Source: Campylobacter fetus subsp. testudinum 03-427 (GTDB taxonomy: Bacteria; Campylobacterota; Campylobacteria; Campylobacterales; Campylobacteraceae). Taken from it: a stretch of DNA of 64,000 nucleotides. Location of the stretch: NCBI GenBank assembly GCA_000495505.1, contig CP006833.1, forward strand, positions 372,001 to 436,000, in the 5' to 3' direction. This document shows, in pieces, positions 54,193 through 62,667 of the stretch (position 1 is the first letter of the stretch; each line of letters begins with the position of its first letter). Both the position numbers and the translations under genes were made by a program. Below the pieces are notes generated by a model. The model saw nothing but the letters and a program-made list of their open reading frames with translations. It searched no databases and was not told the origin of the DNA.

Positions 54193-56271
54193 GTGAGTGA
54201 TTTTTTAAGTCAAATTTGGGGTATATCTAAACTCTATATAAAGAATGATTATAAAAGAGTGGTTTCTAGCGATGAAGCTGCTATTTTGCTCTGCGTTTCG
54301 CCGAAAAATTATGATAGATACTTAACTATTTTTAGTTTTAAAGAGATATTTAAAAGACTTGAGTTAGATCTTAACGAGTATAGCGTTCAGCTTATGCAAA
54401 TCGGCGTTTTAAACGCTATTGCCAGTCTTGAGATAGATTTTGATAGTACAAAAAATGCTTTAGAAGAGTTGGCTAAAAACGATATCATATCTTTTAGTGA
54501 TTTTAACCGTATAATTCAGTTTTTAAACTCTTTGAACTTAGCTAAAAAGGTATCTTTAGATAAGCAAGGTTCAGCGTTTCATAAGAATTTAGAAACATTA
54601 AATGAAATTTGCTTAGGTTTAAAAAAGTACGGCTACAAAGAGCTTGAAAAACGTATAAATTTGGCTTACGATAGTGCAAATAACTCCAAATTTTATCTAG
54701 CAGTTACTGGAGTTATAAATGCAGGAAAGTCAAGCACTCTTAATGCTCTTATGAAAAAACAGCTACTTGGCGCTTCAAATATCCCAGAAACAGCAAATTT
54801 AAGTATCATCACATACAGCAAAGATGAGTTTGCAGAGGTTGTATTTTGGAGTGAAGATGAACTACTTAAAATGGGACTTGAGCCAAAAAATCTCACTTCA
54901 AAAAAAGTGGATTTAAACGAGCTAAAAAACTATACTACAGCAGCAAATGAGATAAGCAGATACGTAAAAGAGGTCATTTTAGGCATTGATTTAGATATTT
55001 TAAAAGATGGGATAAATATAGTTGATACTCCGGGGCTTGATGACGCCGTCGTACTTAGAGAAGAGCTTACAAAAGCGTATATGCAAGAGAGTGATTTTAC
55101 TTTACATCTTATGAATGCATCTCAAAGTGCTACAAAAAAAGATATGAGTTTTATAGTAAATACTCTTAAAAACGGTAAAAGTGGCGGACTTATCATAGTG
55201 CTAACTCACATCGATAAACTTAGTAAAAATGACTTAAAAGAGGTTCTGAACTATACAAAAAATAGTATAAAAACAGAGCTTAGCGAGTATGGATTTAGTG
55301 AGGAACTTGCTAGAGATACGCAGTATTTTATGGTCTCAGCGGTGAAAAACGAAGGCATAGATGAGCTAAAAAACTATCTTTATGAGAGTTTTTTTGGTTC
55401 AAATTCAAAAAAAGCAACTCTCATAATAGATAATTATAAAAAAGAGCTAACTCATATAATAAATTTTATAACAAAAGATCTAAAATATCTTAATAGTGTG
55501 ATAAATGGTGATTCCAAAGAGTTGGGGCAAAAACTTGCTTTGCTTGAAAACGAACTTGAAAAACTAAATTCAAATTTAAACGAGATAAGTAGCGAACTTG
55601 ATAATTTAAATAAAAATTTAGATTACAGTAACTTAAACGAGTTTAGTACCTTAAAAAGTATATCTTCTAGGCTAAAAGATAGGATACTAAGCGATGTGAA
55701 GTATGCAAACTCCAAAAAGCAAAAAGTTGATTTTGATAGGACGAGTGTTATATTAGAAAGTGGATTTAGAGATATGTTTATAGACTTTTTTAGGGATTTT
55801 AAACATAAAATAAGCAAAGATATAGAGTCGTCTTATGAGATTTTAAAGCTAAAATTAAACACCAAAGATGAGGTTATAAATTTACCAAATATCAAAGAGT
55901 ATTTAGACGCAAATATGCCAAAAATATCTTATGAAGAACTGAAAACTCAAGTAAAAGATAGTATTAAAAACAGTCAAAATATCGAAACTCTAGGCTTTAC
56001 CTTGATTAAACTTTTCGATGATTTTATATCTGGGTTAAATTTAAAAAACGAGCTAAACAGGTTATCATCTCTTTGCACAAATGAGTTTATAAGTAGCGTA
56101 GAAAAACAGACGACGCAGATGAAAACGGCTTTAGAGTTAAAAAAAAGTGAGCTGCAAAGCTTCATAGGAGAAACTATGCAAGAAAGTAGTGCTAAAGAGT
56201 TGTTTAAGAAAGATGTGGAAGAAAAGTTATTAAATTTAGAAGAAATTTATAATAGGATAATTGCGTGTTAA
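54193..56271 (+). CDS. Dynamin-like GTPase, first of a pair (DLP1/Cj0411-like)
   Basis: The 692-residue protein starts at GTG 54193 with AAAAAGG upstream. An N-terminal ~165-residue helical region precedes the GTPase domain: P-loop GVINAGKSSTLNAL near 172-185, switch I Thr in PETANLS, DTPGLDD (G3) and LTHIDK (G4). Long helical and coiled-coil segments follow (about 440-690), with KLALLENELEKLNSNLNEIS as a clear heptad stretch. Campylobacter DLP1/DLP2 form hetero-tetramers that tether membranes. No obvious transmembrane segment is seen. The stop overlaps the next gene by 7 bp, so the two are made together. In C. jejuni this pair (Cj0411-0412) neighbours frd, but here frd is 24 kb away. Confidence 0.9.
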   Translation: MSDFLSQIWGISKLYIKNDYKRVVSSDEAAILLCVSPKNYDRYLTIFSFKEIFKRLELDLNEYSVQLMQIGVLNAIASLEIDFDSTKNALEELAKNDIISFSDFNRIIQFLNSLNLAKKVSLDKQGSAFHKNLETLNEICLGLKKYGYKELEKRINLAYDSANNSKFYLAVTGVINAGKSSTLNALMKKQLLGASNIPETANLSIITYSKDEFAEVVFWSEDELLKMGLEPKNLTSKKVDLNELKNYTTAANEISRYVKEVILGIDLDILKDGINIVDTPGLDDAVVLREELTKAYMQESDFTLHLMNASQSATKKDMSFIVNTLKNGKSGGLIIVLTHIDKLSKNDLKEVLNYTKNSIKTELSEYGFSEELARDTQYFMVSAVKNEGIDELKNYLYESFFGSNSKKATLIIDNYKKELTHIINFITKDLKYLNSVINGDSKELGQKLALLENELEKLNSNLNEISSELDNLNKNLDYSNLNEFSTLKSISSRLKDRILSDVKYANSKKQKVDFDRTSVILESGFRDMFIDFFRDFKHKISKDIESSYEILKLKLNTKDEVINLPNIKEYLDANMPKISYEELKTQVKDSIKNSQNIETLGFTLIKLFDDFISGLNLKNELNRLSSLCTNEFISSVEKQTTQMKTALELKKSELQSFIGETMQESSAKELFKKDVEEKLLNLEEIYNRIIAC

Positions 56272-58064
56272 AAGAATTTATAAAAGAGTATAAAAGACTG
56301 TACGATACTAGTTTTAATCCCGGTTTTAAAGGGGAATTTGAAAAATTCTATAAGCTTTTAACTGAGCCTAAGTTTCATCCTAGTGGATTTTTATTTGATA
56401 GATTGAATTTTTTAAATTCGTTAAATTACGAACCGCCTATAGTCGCTGTAGTAGGGCAGTTTAGCAGTGGGAAATCTAGCTTTTTAAACGCTCTTTTAGG
56501 GAGTGATATATTGCCGACTGGAGTTGTTCCTGTTACGGCAAAACCTACATATATAAAGTATGCACCAAATCTTATGCTAAAAGCTGTTTTTTTTGATGGA
56601 AGACAAGAATATCATAGCATAGATGAGCTTGGGGCTTTTGTCGATCAAAGAGTAAGTTTAAAAGATGTTAAATGTCTTAACATATATGCTCCAAATGAGA
56701 TTTTAAAAAAAGTTAGTTTCATAGATACTCCTGGACTTAACTCAAGAAGCGATGCTGATACGTATGAAACAAAACAGATTTTAAAAGAAGCAGTAGCTCT
56801 CATATGGATAAGTCTTATAGATAATGCAGCGCGAAAAAGTGAGTTAGACGAGCTAAGTCTTATACCAAATTCCCTTAAGCAAAATGCGATTTGTCTTCTA
56901 AATCAAAAAGACAAACTCAGCTCAAGTGAGATACAAAACGTGCTTACTCATTCTAAAACTACGTATGAAAATTATTTTAGTGATATACTTCCGGTGTCTG
57001 CAAAGATGCAAAAAGAGGGCGCTAAAGATAGCGGTTTTGAGCAGGTTTTTAAATTTATAGATAGATTAAATGAAAATAAAGAGCAGTTTATAATATCTGA
57101 ATGCTCTAAAATACTAGGTTCAAGTAGGGCTCAAAATGAGAAATTTATCGCTATCTTAGGTGAGTTGGGAGATATTTTTGATGAGTTTTGTACAAGCTGT
57201 GATTCTAAGCTTAGAATCCTTGAAAAAGAGTATTTGGATAAATTTGGGCTATTTTTTGAAACTATTAAGCAAAATGCGGCTCTTATAGCAAGTGAGATAA
57301 ATAGCTGTTTGAAAAGTGAAAAAAAGTCATATTTTAGACATAAAAATGGTATCTTCAACAAAGATAGTTATGAAAAAATACAATACGAAAGAGTTATGCT
57401 TCAAGGCGATGAGGTTCTTTCTAAGCTGATTTATAACGATGATAAACTAAATAAAGTTTTTAAAAAATTTAAGCGTGATTTAAGTGAGTTTCAAAGCAGA
57501 ATCATCGCTGATCTATCCGCTGTTTTTGATGAGTTAAAAGATAAGGTTTTGGCTTACAAAGCAAAATACGAGAGCTTAAGAAAAAGCGATCCTTTGCATT
57601 CTGATGTGTTGTTTGCTGATATAAGGAAGTTTAGCAGCGAGGTTTATGCGCTATTTTTAAATGAATTTGAGAAGTCGCTTTTTGATAAGTACGCAAAGCT
57701 TGGGCTGTTTTTTGAAAGAGTTTTTATAAAAGTCACTCAAAACTATCAAAATGCAGTTAAACTAAGTGTATCTTTTATAGAGCAAAAGTGCCAAAAAGCA
57801 AGTGATGACTATGAGAGTGATCCGTTTGCTTTTAGCCTTTATTATCCTCAATTAAGTGAGATAAATGAGCGTTTGCTCACAAATCTTAGCTATTATGAGT
57901 TTGAGAACGACTTTATAGGAAATAGCACCTTTATATCTAAATTTATAAATGAATTAAATAGTAATTTTAAAGATATAAAAAATGAAAATTTAAAATATAT
58001 TTCTGCTCTAAAAGAGCGTTATGCTTTAAATTTAAAAGAGTTGGAAACTAAATTTTATATTTAA
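56265..58064 (+). CDS. Dynamin-like GTPase, second of a pair (DLP2/Cj0412-like)
   Basis: This 599-residue partner protein starts at GTG 56265 inside the previous gene's end. The GTPase domain begins early: VVGQFSSGKSSFLNALLG (P-loop about 64-71), PVTAKPT (switch I), DTPGLNSRSD (G3) and LNQKDKLS (G4). The rest is helical stalk, including a region rich in Lys, Glu and Phe near 290-420, without a transmembrane helix. Different N-terminal lengths of the two proteins fit the asymmetric pair known from C. jejuni. The role is probably membrane remodelling or stress protection. No terminator is clear downstream. Confidence 0.9.
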   Translation: MLKEFIKEYKRLYDTSFNPGFKGEFEKFYKLLTEPKFHPSGFLFDRLNFLNSLNYEPPIVAVVGQFSSGKSSFLNALLGSDILPTGVVPVTAKPTYIKYAPNLMLKAVFFDGRQEYHSIDELGAFVDQRVSLKDVKCLNIYAPNEILKKVSFIDTPGLNSRSDADTYETKQILKEAVALIWISLIDNAARKSELDELSLIPNSLKQNAICLLNQKDKLSSSEIQNVLTHSKTTYENYFSDILPVSAKMQKEGAKDSGFEQVFKFIDRLNENKEQFIISECSKILGSSRAQNEKFIAILGELGDIFDEFCTSCDSKLRILEKEYLDKFGLFFETIKQNAALIASEINSCLKSEKKSYFRHKNGIFNKDSYEKIQYERVMLQGDEVLSKLIYNDDKLNKVFKKFKRDLSEFQSRIIADLSAVFDELKDKVLAYKAKYESLRKSDPLHSDVLFADIRKFSSEVYALFLNEFEKSLFDKYAKLGLFFERVFIKVTQNYQNAVKLSVSFIEQKCQKASDDYESDPFAFSLYYPQLSEINERLLTNLSYYEFENDFIGNSTFISKFINELNSNFKDIKNENLKYISALKERYALNLKELETKFYI

Positions 58065-58126
58065 ATATACTTTAAATTTAAAAAAAATAGATACAAAATT
58101 TTTATCTTTAAACGCCCTTCTTTTCA

Positions 58127-58135
58127 GGGGGGGGG
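58127..58135 (+). repeat. Homopolymeric G9 tract (potential phase-variable repeat)
   Basis: Nine consecutive G in otherwise AT-rich intergenic DNA, between the dynamin pair and the nos region. Such tracts change length by slippage in Campylobacter. It does not lie in a plausible reading frame on either strand. It is about 113 bp upstream of the predicted nos-region transcript start. Confidence 0.7.
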
Positions 58136-58199
58136 TACGCTTTCTTTGTATTTTTTTAACGGACTATTAATTCAATTAATTTCTTTGCAATAAATTTAA

Positions 58200-58213
58200 A
58201 TGACCAAAATCAA
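58200..58213 (+). promoter_or_regulatory. FNR-like half-palindrome ahead of the nos operon
   Basis: ATGAC-N4-ATCAA matches the FNR box TTGAT-N4-ATCAA with a perfect right half and 3 of 5 in the left half. Relative to the -10 at 58236-58241 its centre falls at -41.5. Confidence 0.35.
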
Positions 58214-58235
58214 CTACAAAATAGGTAAAAAGTGG

Positions 58236-58241
58236 TACAAT
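58236..58241 (+). promoter_or_regulatory. Predicted -10 element of the nos operon
   Basis: TACAAT in AAAGTGGTACAATG predicts a transcript start near 58248. This excludes the ATG at 58200 as a start codon for this transcript and favours 58272. Confidence 0.4.
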
Positions 58242-58271
58242 GTAAATATTATGTTAAATAAAGATTACATT

Positions 58272-59138
58272 ATGATTAAAATAATTTTTATGATTTGTTT
58301 CTTTTTTTCTCTGTCTTTTGCTCAGTGCAACATTGTTCAAAATGCAAACAATGACATAGTTTTTACTTCTAACAGTGAAGATAAAATAGTTTATTATGAC
58401 GGAAAAAAACTACTGCTTAAAAATTTGCCGAGTCTAAAAACAACTCTGATAAAAGAGTATGATCCGCGTTCTTTAACATCTGCTATTTTAAGTGAAAATG
58501 AGATTATAGCAGGGTTTAAAAACGGTTTTGCTTATAGTATATATTTAAATGGTTATGAAGAGGCGATTATAAATCCTAACAAAACTTATTTGTATAAGCC
58601 TGTTTCTTCTATCGCTAAATTTAAAGATAAACTAGCGTTTGTTATAGGCAATGAAAGTGTAGTTATATATGATAAAATAAATAAAATATACAAAAAAACT
58701 GATATCGACAATAGCTCTAAAGTGATGTTTTCTAAATTTATGAATGATATTTTTTATTTCGCCTGTTACGATAGGAGTTTTTACGAGCTAGATACTTTAA
58801 ATTTAAAATTAAAAAAACTTTTTAAGACCCCGAACCTTATAACCTCTTTTGATATAGTAGATAACAAACCAGTAGTCGGTCTTATAAATGGAAATGCTTA
58901 TTTTGAAGGTAAGACTTACGAGATATCAAAAGGTGCGCTTACAAAGATACTGATAAATGGTGATTCTATAATATTTGGCGATGATAAAGGTGATATATAT
59001 GTTTATGATTTAAACTTTAAGTTTAAAAATAAAATGAAAACCAGCAGCGATACAATTCGGGATATGTTTATAGATAAAAATCTAGGTCTAGTAGTTATTC
59101 TATGGGATGCTAGAGTTTATAGCTGCAAAATTAAGTAG
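58272..59138 (+). CDS. Periplasmic beta-propeller-like protein of unknown function, nosZ-associated
   Basis: I start at ATG 58272 (288 residues), where a Sec signal peptide begins directly (MIKIIFMICFFFSLSFA). The longer frame from ATG 58200 has no ribosome site and precedes the predicted promoter start. The mature protein looks like a WD40/quinoprotein-type propeller: repeating units such as NDIVFTSNSEDKIVYYDGKK, KDKLAFVIGNESVVIYDK and DSIIFGDDKGDIYVYDLN recur about every 40 residues. No catalytic or cofactor motif is visible. It ends 42 bp before nosZ, in the same direction, so a role in N2O reductase maturation or electron supply is plausible. I cannot name the family. Confidence 0.7.
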   Translation: MIKIIFMICFFFSLSFAQCNIVQNANNDIVFTSNSEDKIVYYDGKKLLLKNLPSLKTTLIKEYDPRSLTSAILSENEIIAGFKNGFAYSIYLNGYEEAIINPNKTYLYKPVSSIAKFKDKLAFVIGNESVVIYDKINKIYKKTDIDNSSKVMFSKFMNDIFYFACYDRSFYELDTLNLKLKKLFKTPNLITSFDIVDNKPVVGLINGNAYFEGKTYEISKGALTKILINGDSIIFGDDKGDIYVYDLNFKFKNKMKTSSDTIRDMFIDKNLGLVVILWDARVYSCKIK

Positions 59139-59180
59139 GTATCCAAATTTGATACAAATTTTTTTAAAAAGGAGAGCCTT

Positions 59181-61775
59181 ATGAGTAGTTTTTTAAAAAC
59201 TCCGTTTGCGCTTACGGCTGGCATCTGTCTTAGCTTGTCGTCTGTTTTTGGCGCAAGCGAACTTGAAACTATTATGAAAGAACGCAACTTGAGCGAAAAA
59301 GACGTCTTAGCTGCTGCTAAAACGTATCAGCCAAGTGGTCGTAAAGACGAGTTCGTCGTTTTTTCATCTGGCGGACAAAGCGGACAAGTTATAGTATATG
59401 GTGTCCCATCAATGAGGATTTACAAATACATAGGCGTATTCACTCCAGAGCCTTGGCAAGGGTATGGATATGACAATGAAAGCAAAGCTATACTAAAAAG
59501 TGGAGCTATCAGAGGTAAAGAGATAAGCTGGGGAGATACTCACCACCCAAATTTCACTGAGAAAAACGGCGAATACGTTGGAGATTATCTATTTATAAAT
59601 GATAAAGCCAATCCTAGAATGGCTGTTATCAGTTTGCACGACTTTGAGACGACTCAAATCGTAGTAAATCCTATAATGAAAAGTGAGCACGGCGGTAGCT
59701 TTGTTACTCCAAATACCGAGTACGTTATCGAAGCTAGCCAATACGCAGCTCCGCTTGATAACAACTATCACCCTATAGAGGAGTATGAAGCTGTTTATAG
59801 AGGTGCTGTTACATTTTGGAAATTTGATTATCCAAAAGGTAAGATAGATGAGAAGAAATCATTCTCTTTAGAGCTTCCTCCATATATGCAAGATCTAAGT
59901 GACGCAGGTAAAGGTGAGTCTATGGGTTGGGGCTTTACAAACAGCTTTAACTCAGAGATGTATACTGGCGGTATTGAAAAAGGACTTCCTCCTTTTGAAG
60001 CTGGTATGAGTAGAAATGACACTGACTATATGCACGTTTATAACTGGCAAGCATTAGAAAAACTTGTACAAGATCCAAAAAATTATACAATTATAAACGA
60101 TCATAAAGTTATACCAATCAGCGTTGCAGTCGCAAACAATGCTTTATTTTTAATTCCTGAGCCAAAATCTCCACACGGTGTAGATGTAAGCCCAGATGGT
60201 AGATATATAGTAGTTGGCGGCAAGCTTGATACTCACGCTTCTGTTTATGACTTCAGAAAAATCAAAAATTTAATTGATAAAAAAGATTTTGCTGGTAAAG
60301 ATCCGTTTGGTATTCCTATCCTTGATATGAAAAAAGCTCTTCACGGACAAGTTGAACTAGGTCTTGGACCACTTCACAACGCTTTTGAAGAAAAAGACGG
60401 TATCATCTATACATCATTGTATGTTGATAGCCAAATCGTAAAATGGGACTACAAGAATTTAAAAGTTCTTGATAGAGTAAATGTTCATTACAACATAGGT
60501 CACCTTGATACTATGGAAGGTAAATCAGCAAAACCTATAGGCAAATACGCCTTAGCACTTGATAAACTTTCAATCGACAGATTTAACCCAGTTGGTCCTC
60601 TTCATCCACAAAACCACCAACTTATCGATATAACAGGTCCTAAAATGGAGCTGATATATGATATGCCTATTCCACTTGGTGAGCCTCATGATGTTGTTTC
60701 TATCGCAGCTAGCAAACTAAAACCTGCGATGACGTACAAAATGGGTACAAACTCAAGAACAGGCGAGCAATCAGTCGGTATGACTCTAGCTGGTCAAGAA
60801 AGAGTTGAGAGAAATGGTAAAAACGTAACTGTATATGCTACAATGATAAGAAGCCATATCAATCCAGAGCATATAGAAGTAAATAAAGGCGATAACGTTA
60901 CTATCTATCTAACAAACTTAGAGCGTGCTCAAGATGAGACTCACGGATTTGCTATAGATCTTTATAACGTACATGCTTCTATAGAGCCTGGTAAAACTGC
61001 AAGTGTTAGTTTTGTAGCAGATATGGAAGGTGTTTTCCCTTACTATTGTACTGAGTTTTGTTCAGCACTTCACCTTGAGATGATGGGTTACTTATATGTA
61101 AAAGATCCAAACAAGAAGTATGAGTCAGTTAAAAAAGCAAAACTTAAAGAGCTAACAAAAGAGCAATTAGAAGCCGAATACAAAAAAGTTATAGCAACAA
61201 ATAAAGCAACTGACGATGTTATCCAAAGTGTTGTTACATTCTTAAAAGAAAAACATTTCGAGAAATATCCAAAAGTTAAACAACTTGTTGAAGATGCACT
61301 TGATCAATACGGCAAAATACCTGAAGTTAAAGCAAAAGCAGACGAAGCTTACAAAAAAGGCGACGTAAATGGTGCGATACTTTGGGAATACCAAGTATGG
61401 CAATATATGGTAAAAACAGCCGACGTTGGCTTAAGAGCTAAAAATAACCTTACAAAAGCACTTGCAACTCCTATGAGCAAAGTTCAAGCTCGCGGTGAAG
61501 AAGCGTACCTAAAAGGCGGATGTAACGGTTGTCACGTTATAGGTCAAGTAAGTTCTGGTCCAGATCTAACTGGTGTTTTACTAAGACATGATAATGCTGA
61601 GCAATGGGTATTTGATTTCATCAAAAATCCAGCTTCTAAGTATGAAGAAGATTACGTAAAAGCTATGATAAACTACTTTAATCTTAGAATGCCAAATCAA
61701 CATATGACAGATCAAGAGATCAAAGATATCATCGAATACCTAAAATGGATCGATGAGAATGCGGGACTAAATTAG
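59181..61775 (+). CDS. nosZ: Nitrous oxide reductase with C-terminal cytochrome c domain (clade II, cNosZ)
   Basis: This 864-residue periplasmic enzyme reduces N2O to N2. The leader is Sec-type (MSSFLKTPFALTAGICLS), not Tat, as in clade II. A seven-bladed propeller (to about 540) supplies CuZ histidines (e.g. GDTHHPNF, SEHGGSFV, SPHGVDVSPDG, GHLDTMEGK). A cupredoxin domain carries the CuA motif CTEFCSALHLEMMG (Cys623, Cys627, His631, Met634). The C-terminal extension contains a haem c motif CNGCH at 781-785, the Wolinella/Campylobacter arrangement that lets the enzyme take electrons directly. The ribosome site is AAAAAGGAGAG. A hairpin after the gene may attenuate nosB and downstream genes. 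Confidence 0.97.
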   Translation: MSSFLKTPFALTAGICLSLSSVFGASELETIMKERNLSEKDVLAAAKTYQPSGRKDEFVVFSSGGQSGQVIVYGVPSMRIYKYIGVFTPEPWQGYGYDNESKAILKSGAIRGKEISWGDTHHPNFTEKNGEYVGDYLFINDKANPRMAVISLHDFETTQIVVNPIMKSEHGGSFVTPNTEYVIEASQYAAPLDNNYHPIEEYEAVYRGAVTFWKFDYPKGKIDEKKSFSLELPPYMQDLSDAGKGESMGWGFTNSFNSEMYTGGIEKGLPPFEAGMSRNDTDYMHVYNWQALEKLVQDPKNYTIINDHKVIPISVAVANNALFLIPEPKSPHGVDVSPDGRYIVVGGKLDTHASVYDFRKIKNLIDKKDFAGKDPFGIPILDMKKALHGQVELGLGPLHNAFEEKDGIIYTSLYVDSQIVKWDYKNLKVLDRVNVHYNIGHLDTMEGKSAKPIGKYALALDKLSIDRFNPVGPLHPQNHQLIDITGPKMELIYDMPIPLGEPHDVVSIAASKLKPAMTYKMGTNSRTGEQSVGMTLAGQERVERNGKNVTVYATMIRSHINPEHIEVNKGDNVTIYLTNLERAQDETHGFAIDLYNVHASIEPGKTASVSFVADMEGVFPYYCTEFCSALHLEMMGYLYVKDPNKKYESVKKAKLKELTKEQLEAEYKKVIATNKATDDVIQSVVTFLKEKHFEKYPKVKQLVEDALDQYGKIPEVKAKADEAYKKGDVNGAILWEYQVWQYMVKTADVGLRAKNNLTKALATPMSKVQARGEEAYLKGGCNGCHVIGQVSSGPDLTGVLLRHDNAEQWVFDFIKNPASKYEEDYVKAMINYFNLRMPNQHMTDQEIKDIIEYLKWIDENAGLN

Positions 61776-61806
61776 TCTAGTTGATTCAATCCAAAATCGG
61801 ATTTTT

Positions 61807-61837
61807 GCAAAGGCGAGCCTTGCTCGTCTTTGCTTTT
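61807..61837 (+). terminator. Hairpin (attenuator/terminator) between nosZ and nosB
   Basis: A 12-bp stem GCAAAGGCGAGC / GCTCGTCTTTGC (one G-U) with a CTT loop is followed by TTTT. It lies inside an apparent operon, so it probably terminates most nosZ transcripts and lets a fraction read on into nosB. Confidence 0.75.
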
Positions 61838-61899
61838 AAATTTAATAGGCTAGATTATTAAATTTAAAAGCAAATAAAAAATAAATTAAAGGAAATGAG

Positions 61900-62667
61900 A
61901 TGAAAAGGTATCAAATTTATACTATACTCGCGCTTATTTTAATGACTGTTGGATTTACTATCCCAGTTATTGCATATCACGGAATGGGAGATAAGATAAA
62001 AAAAGAAGCAAATTTGCCAAGTTACGTTTATCCTATTTATAACCTATACACAAAGATACAATACAAAAATCATCTTATGCCTGATGATATAAAAAAAGAT
62101 TTAAGAAAAATGATAGAAAATAGATCAGAAATAGGCGTTCCAAGCCTTCCTATCTGGTATGTTTCGCTTGAAGCTCCAAACTATCCAAAAGAGGCGTTTC
62201 CTGATGGAATTCCAGTATATTTCCACGTAGATGGATATAGTGGTGATGTTCATGAGATGAATACTATAAATCACTATATCGGAATGTATCCTATGGAGTA
62301 CGGCGGAAACGTTGAGAGAGCTATAGCACCTTATTATCTGCTAGTTGCGACTATATTTATGCTTTTATATTTGTATTACGATGGCAGGGGAAACTCTCTT
62401 TTACTTATACCTACTATCATAGCTCCAGTGTTATTTATGAGTGCATTTGTAGGTTGGCTTTACTGGTATGGACACAATATGCAAGAGTGGGGCGCATTTA
62501 AGATAAAACCATTTATGCCAACAGCCTTAGGAGATGGAAAAGTAGCTCAATTTACGACTCATTCATATCCTACTATAGGTTTTTGGGTGATGATGGCTAT
62601 GAGTATATCTTGTATATTAGCTATATTTTCAAAGAAAAAATATCTAAAGTCTAAGGACGAGGCGTGA
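61900..62667 (+). CDS. nosB: NosB-like membrane protein
   Basis: The 255-residue inner membrane protein has a helix at the N-terminus (about 7-27), a ~100-residue periplasmic loop with NMx-free, Pro- and Tyr-rich sequence, and three helices in the C-terminal half (about 148-165, 170-190, 228-245). NosB is known from Wolinella and other Campylobacterota nos clusters, where it follows nosZ, and its function is not established. The call rests on position and topology. It follows the nosZ attenuator by 62 bp and overlaps nosD by 4 bp (GTGA). Confidence 0.8.
   Translation: MKRYQIYTILALILMTVGFTIPVIAYHGMGDKIKKEANLPSYVYPIYNLYTKIQYKNHLMPDDIKKDLRKMIENRSEIGVPSLPIWYVSLEAPNYPKEAFPDGIPVYFHVDGYSGDVHEMNTINHYIGMYPMEYGGNVERAIAPYYLLVATIFMLLYLYYDGRGNSLLLIPTIIAPVLFMSAFVGWLYWYGHNMQEWGAFKIKPFMPTALGDGKVAQFTTHSYPTIGFWVMMAMSISCILAIFSKKKYLKSKDEA

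Noticed and set aside
58200-58271. ATG 58200 as start of the gene before nosZ
   Set aside because: It has no ribosome site, it lies upstream of the predicted transcript start, and it would bury the signal peptide behind 24 residues.
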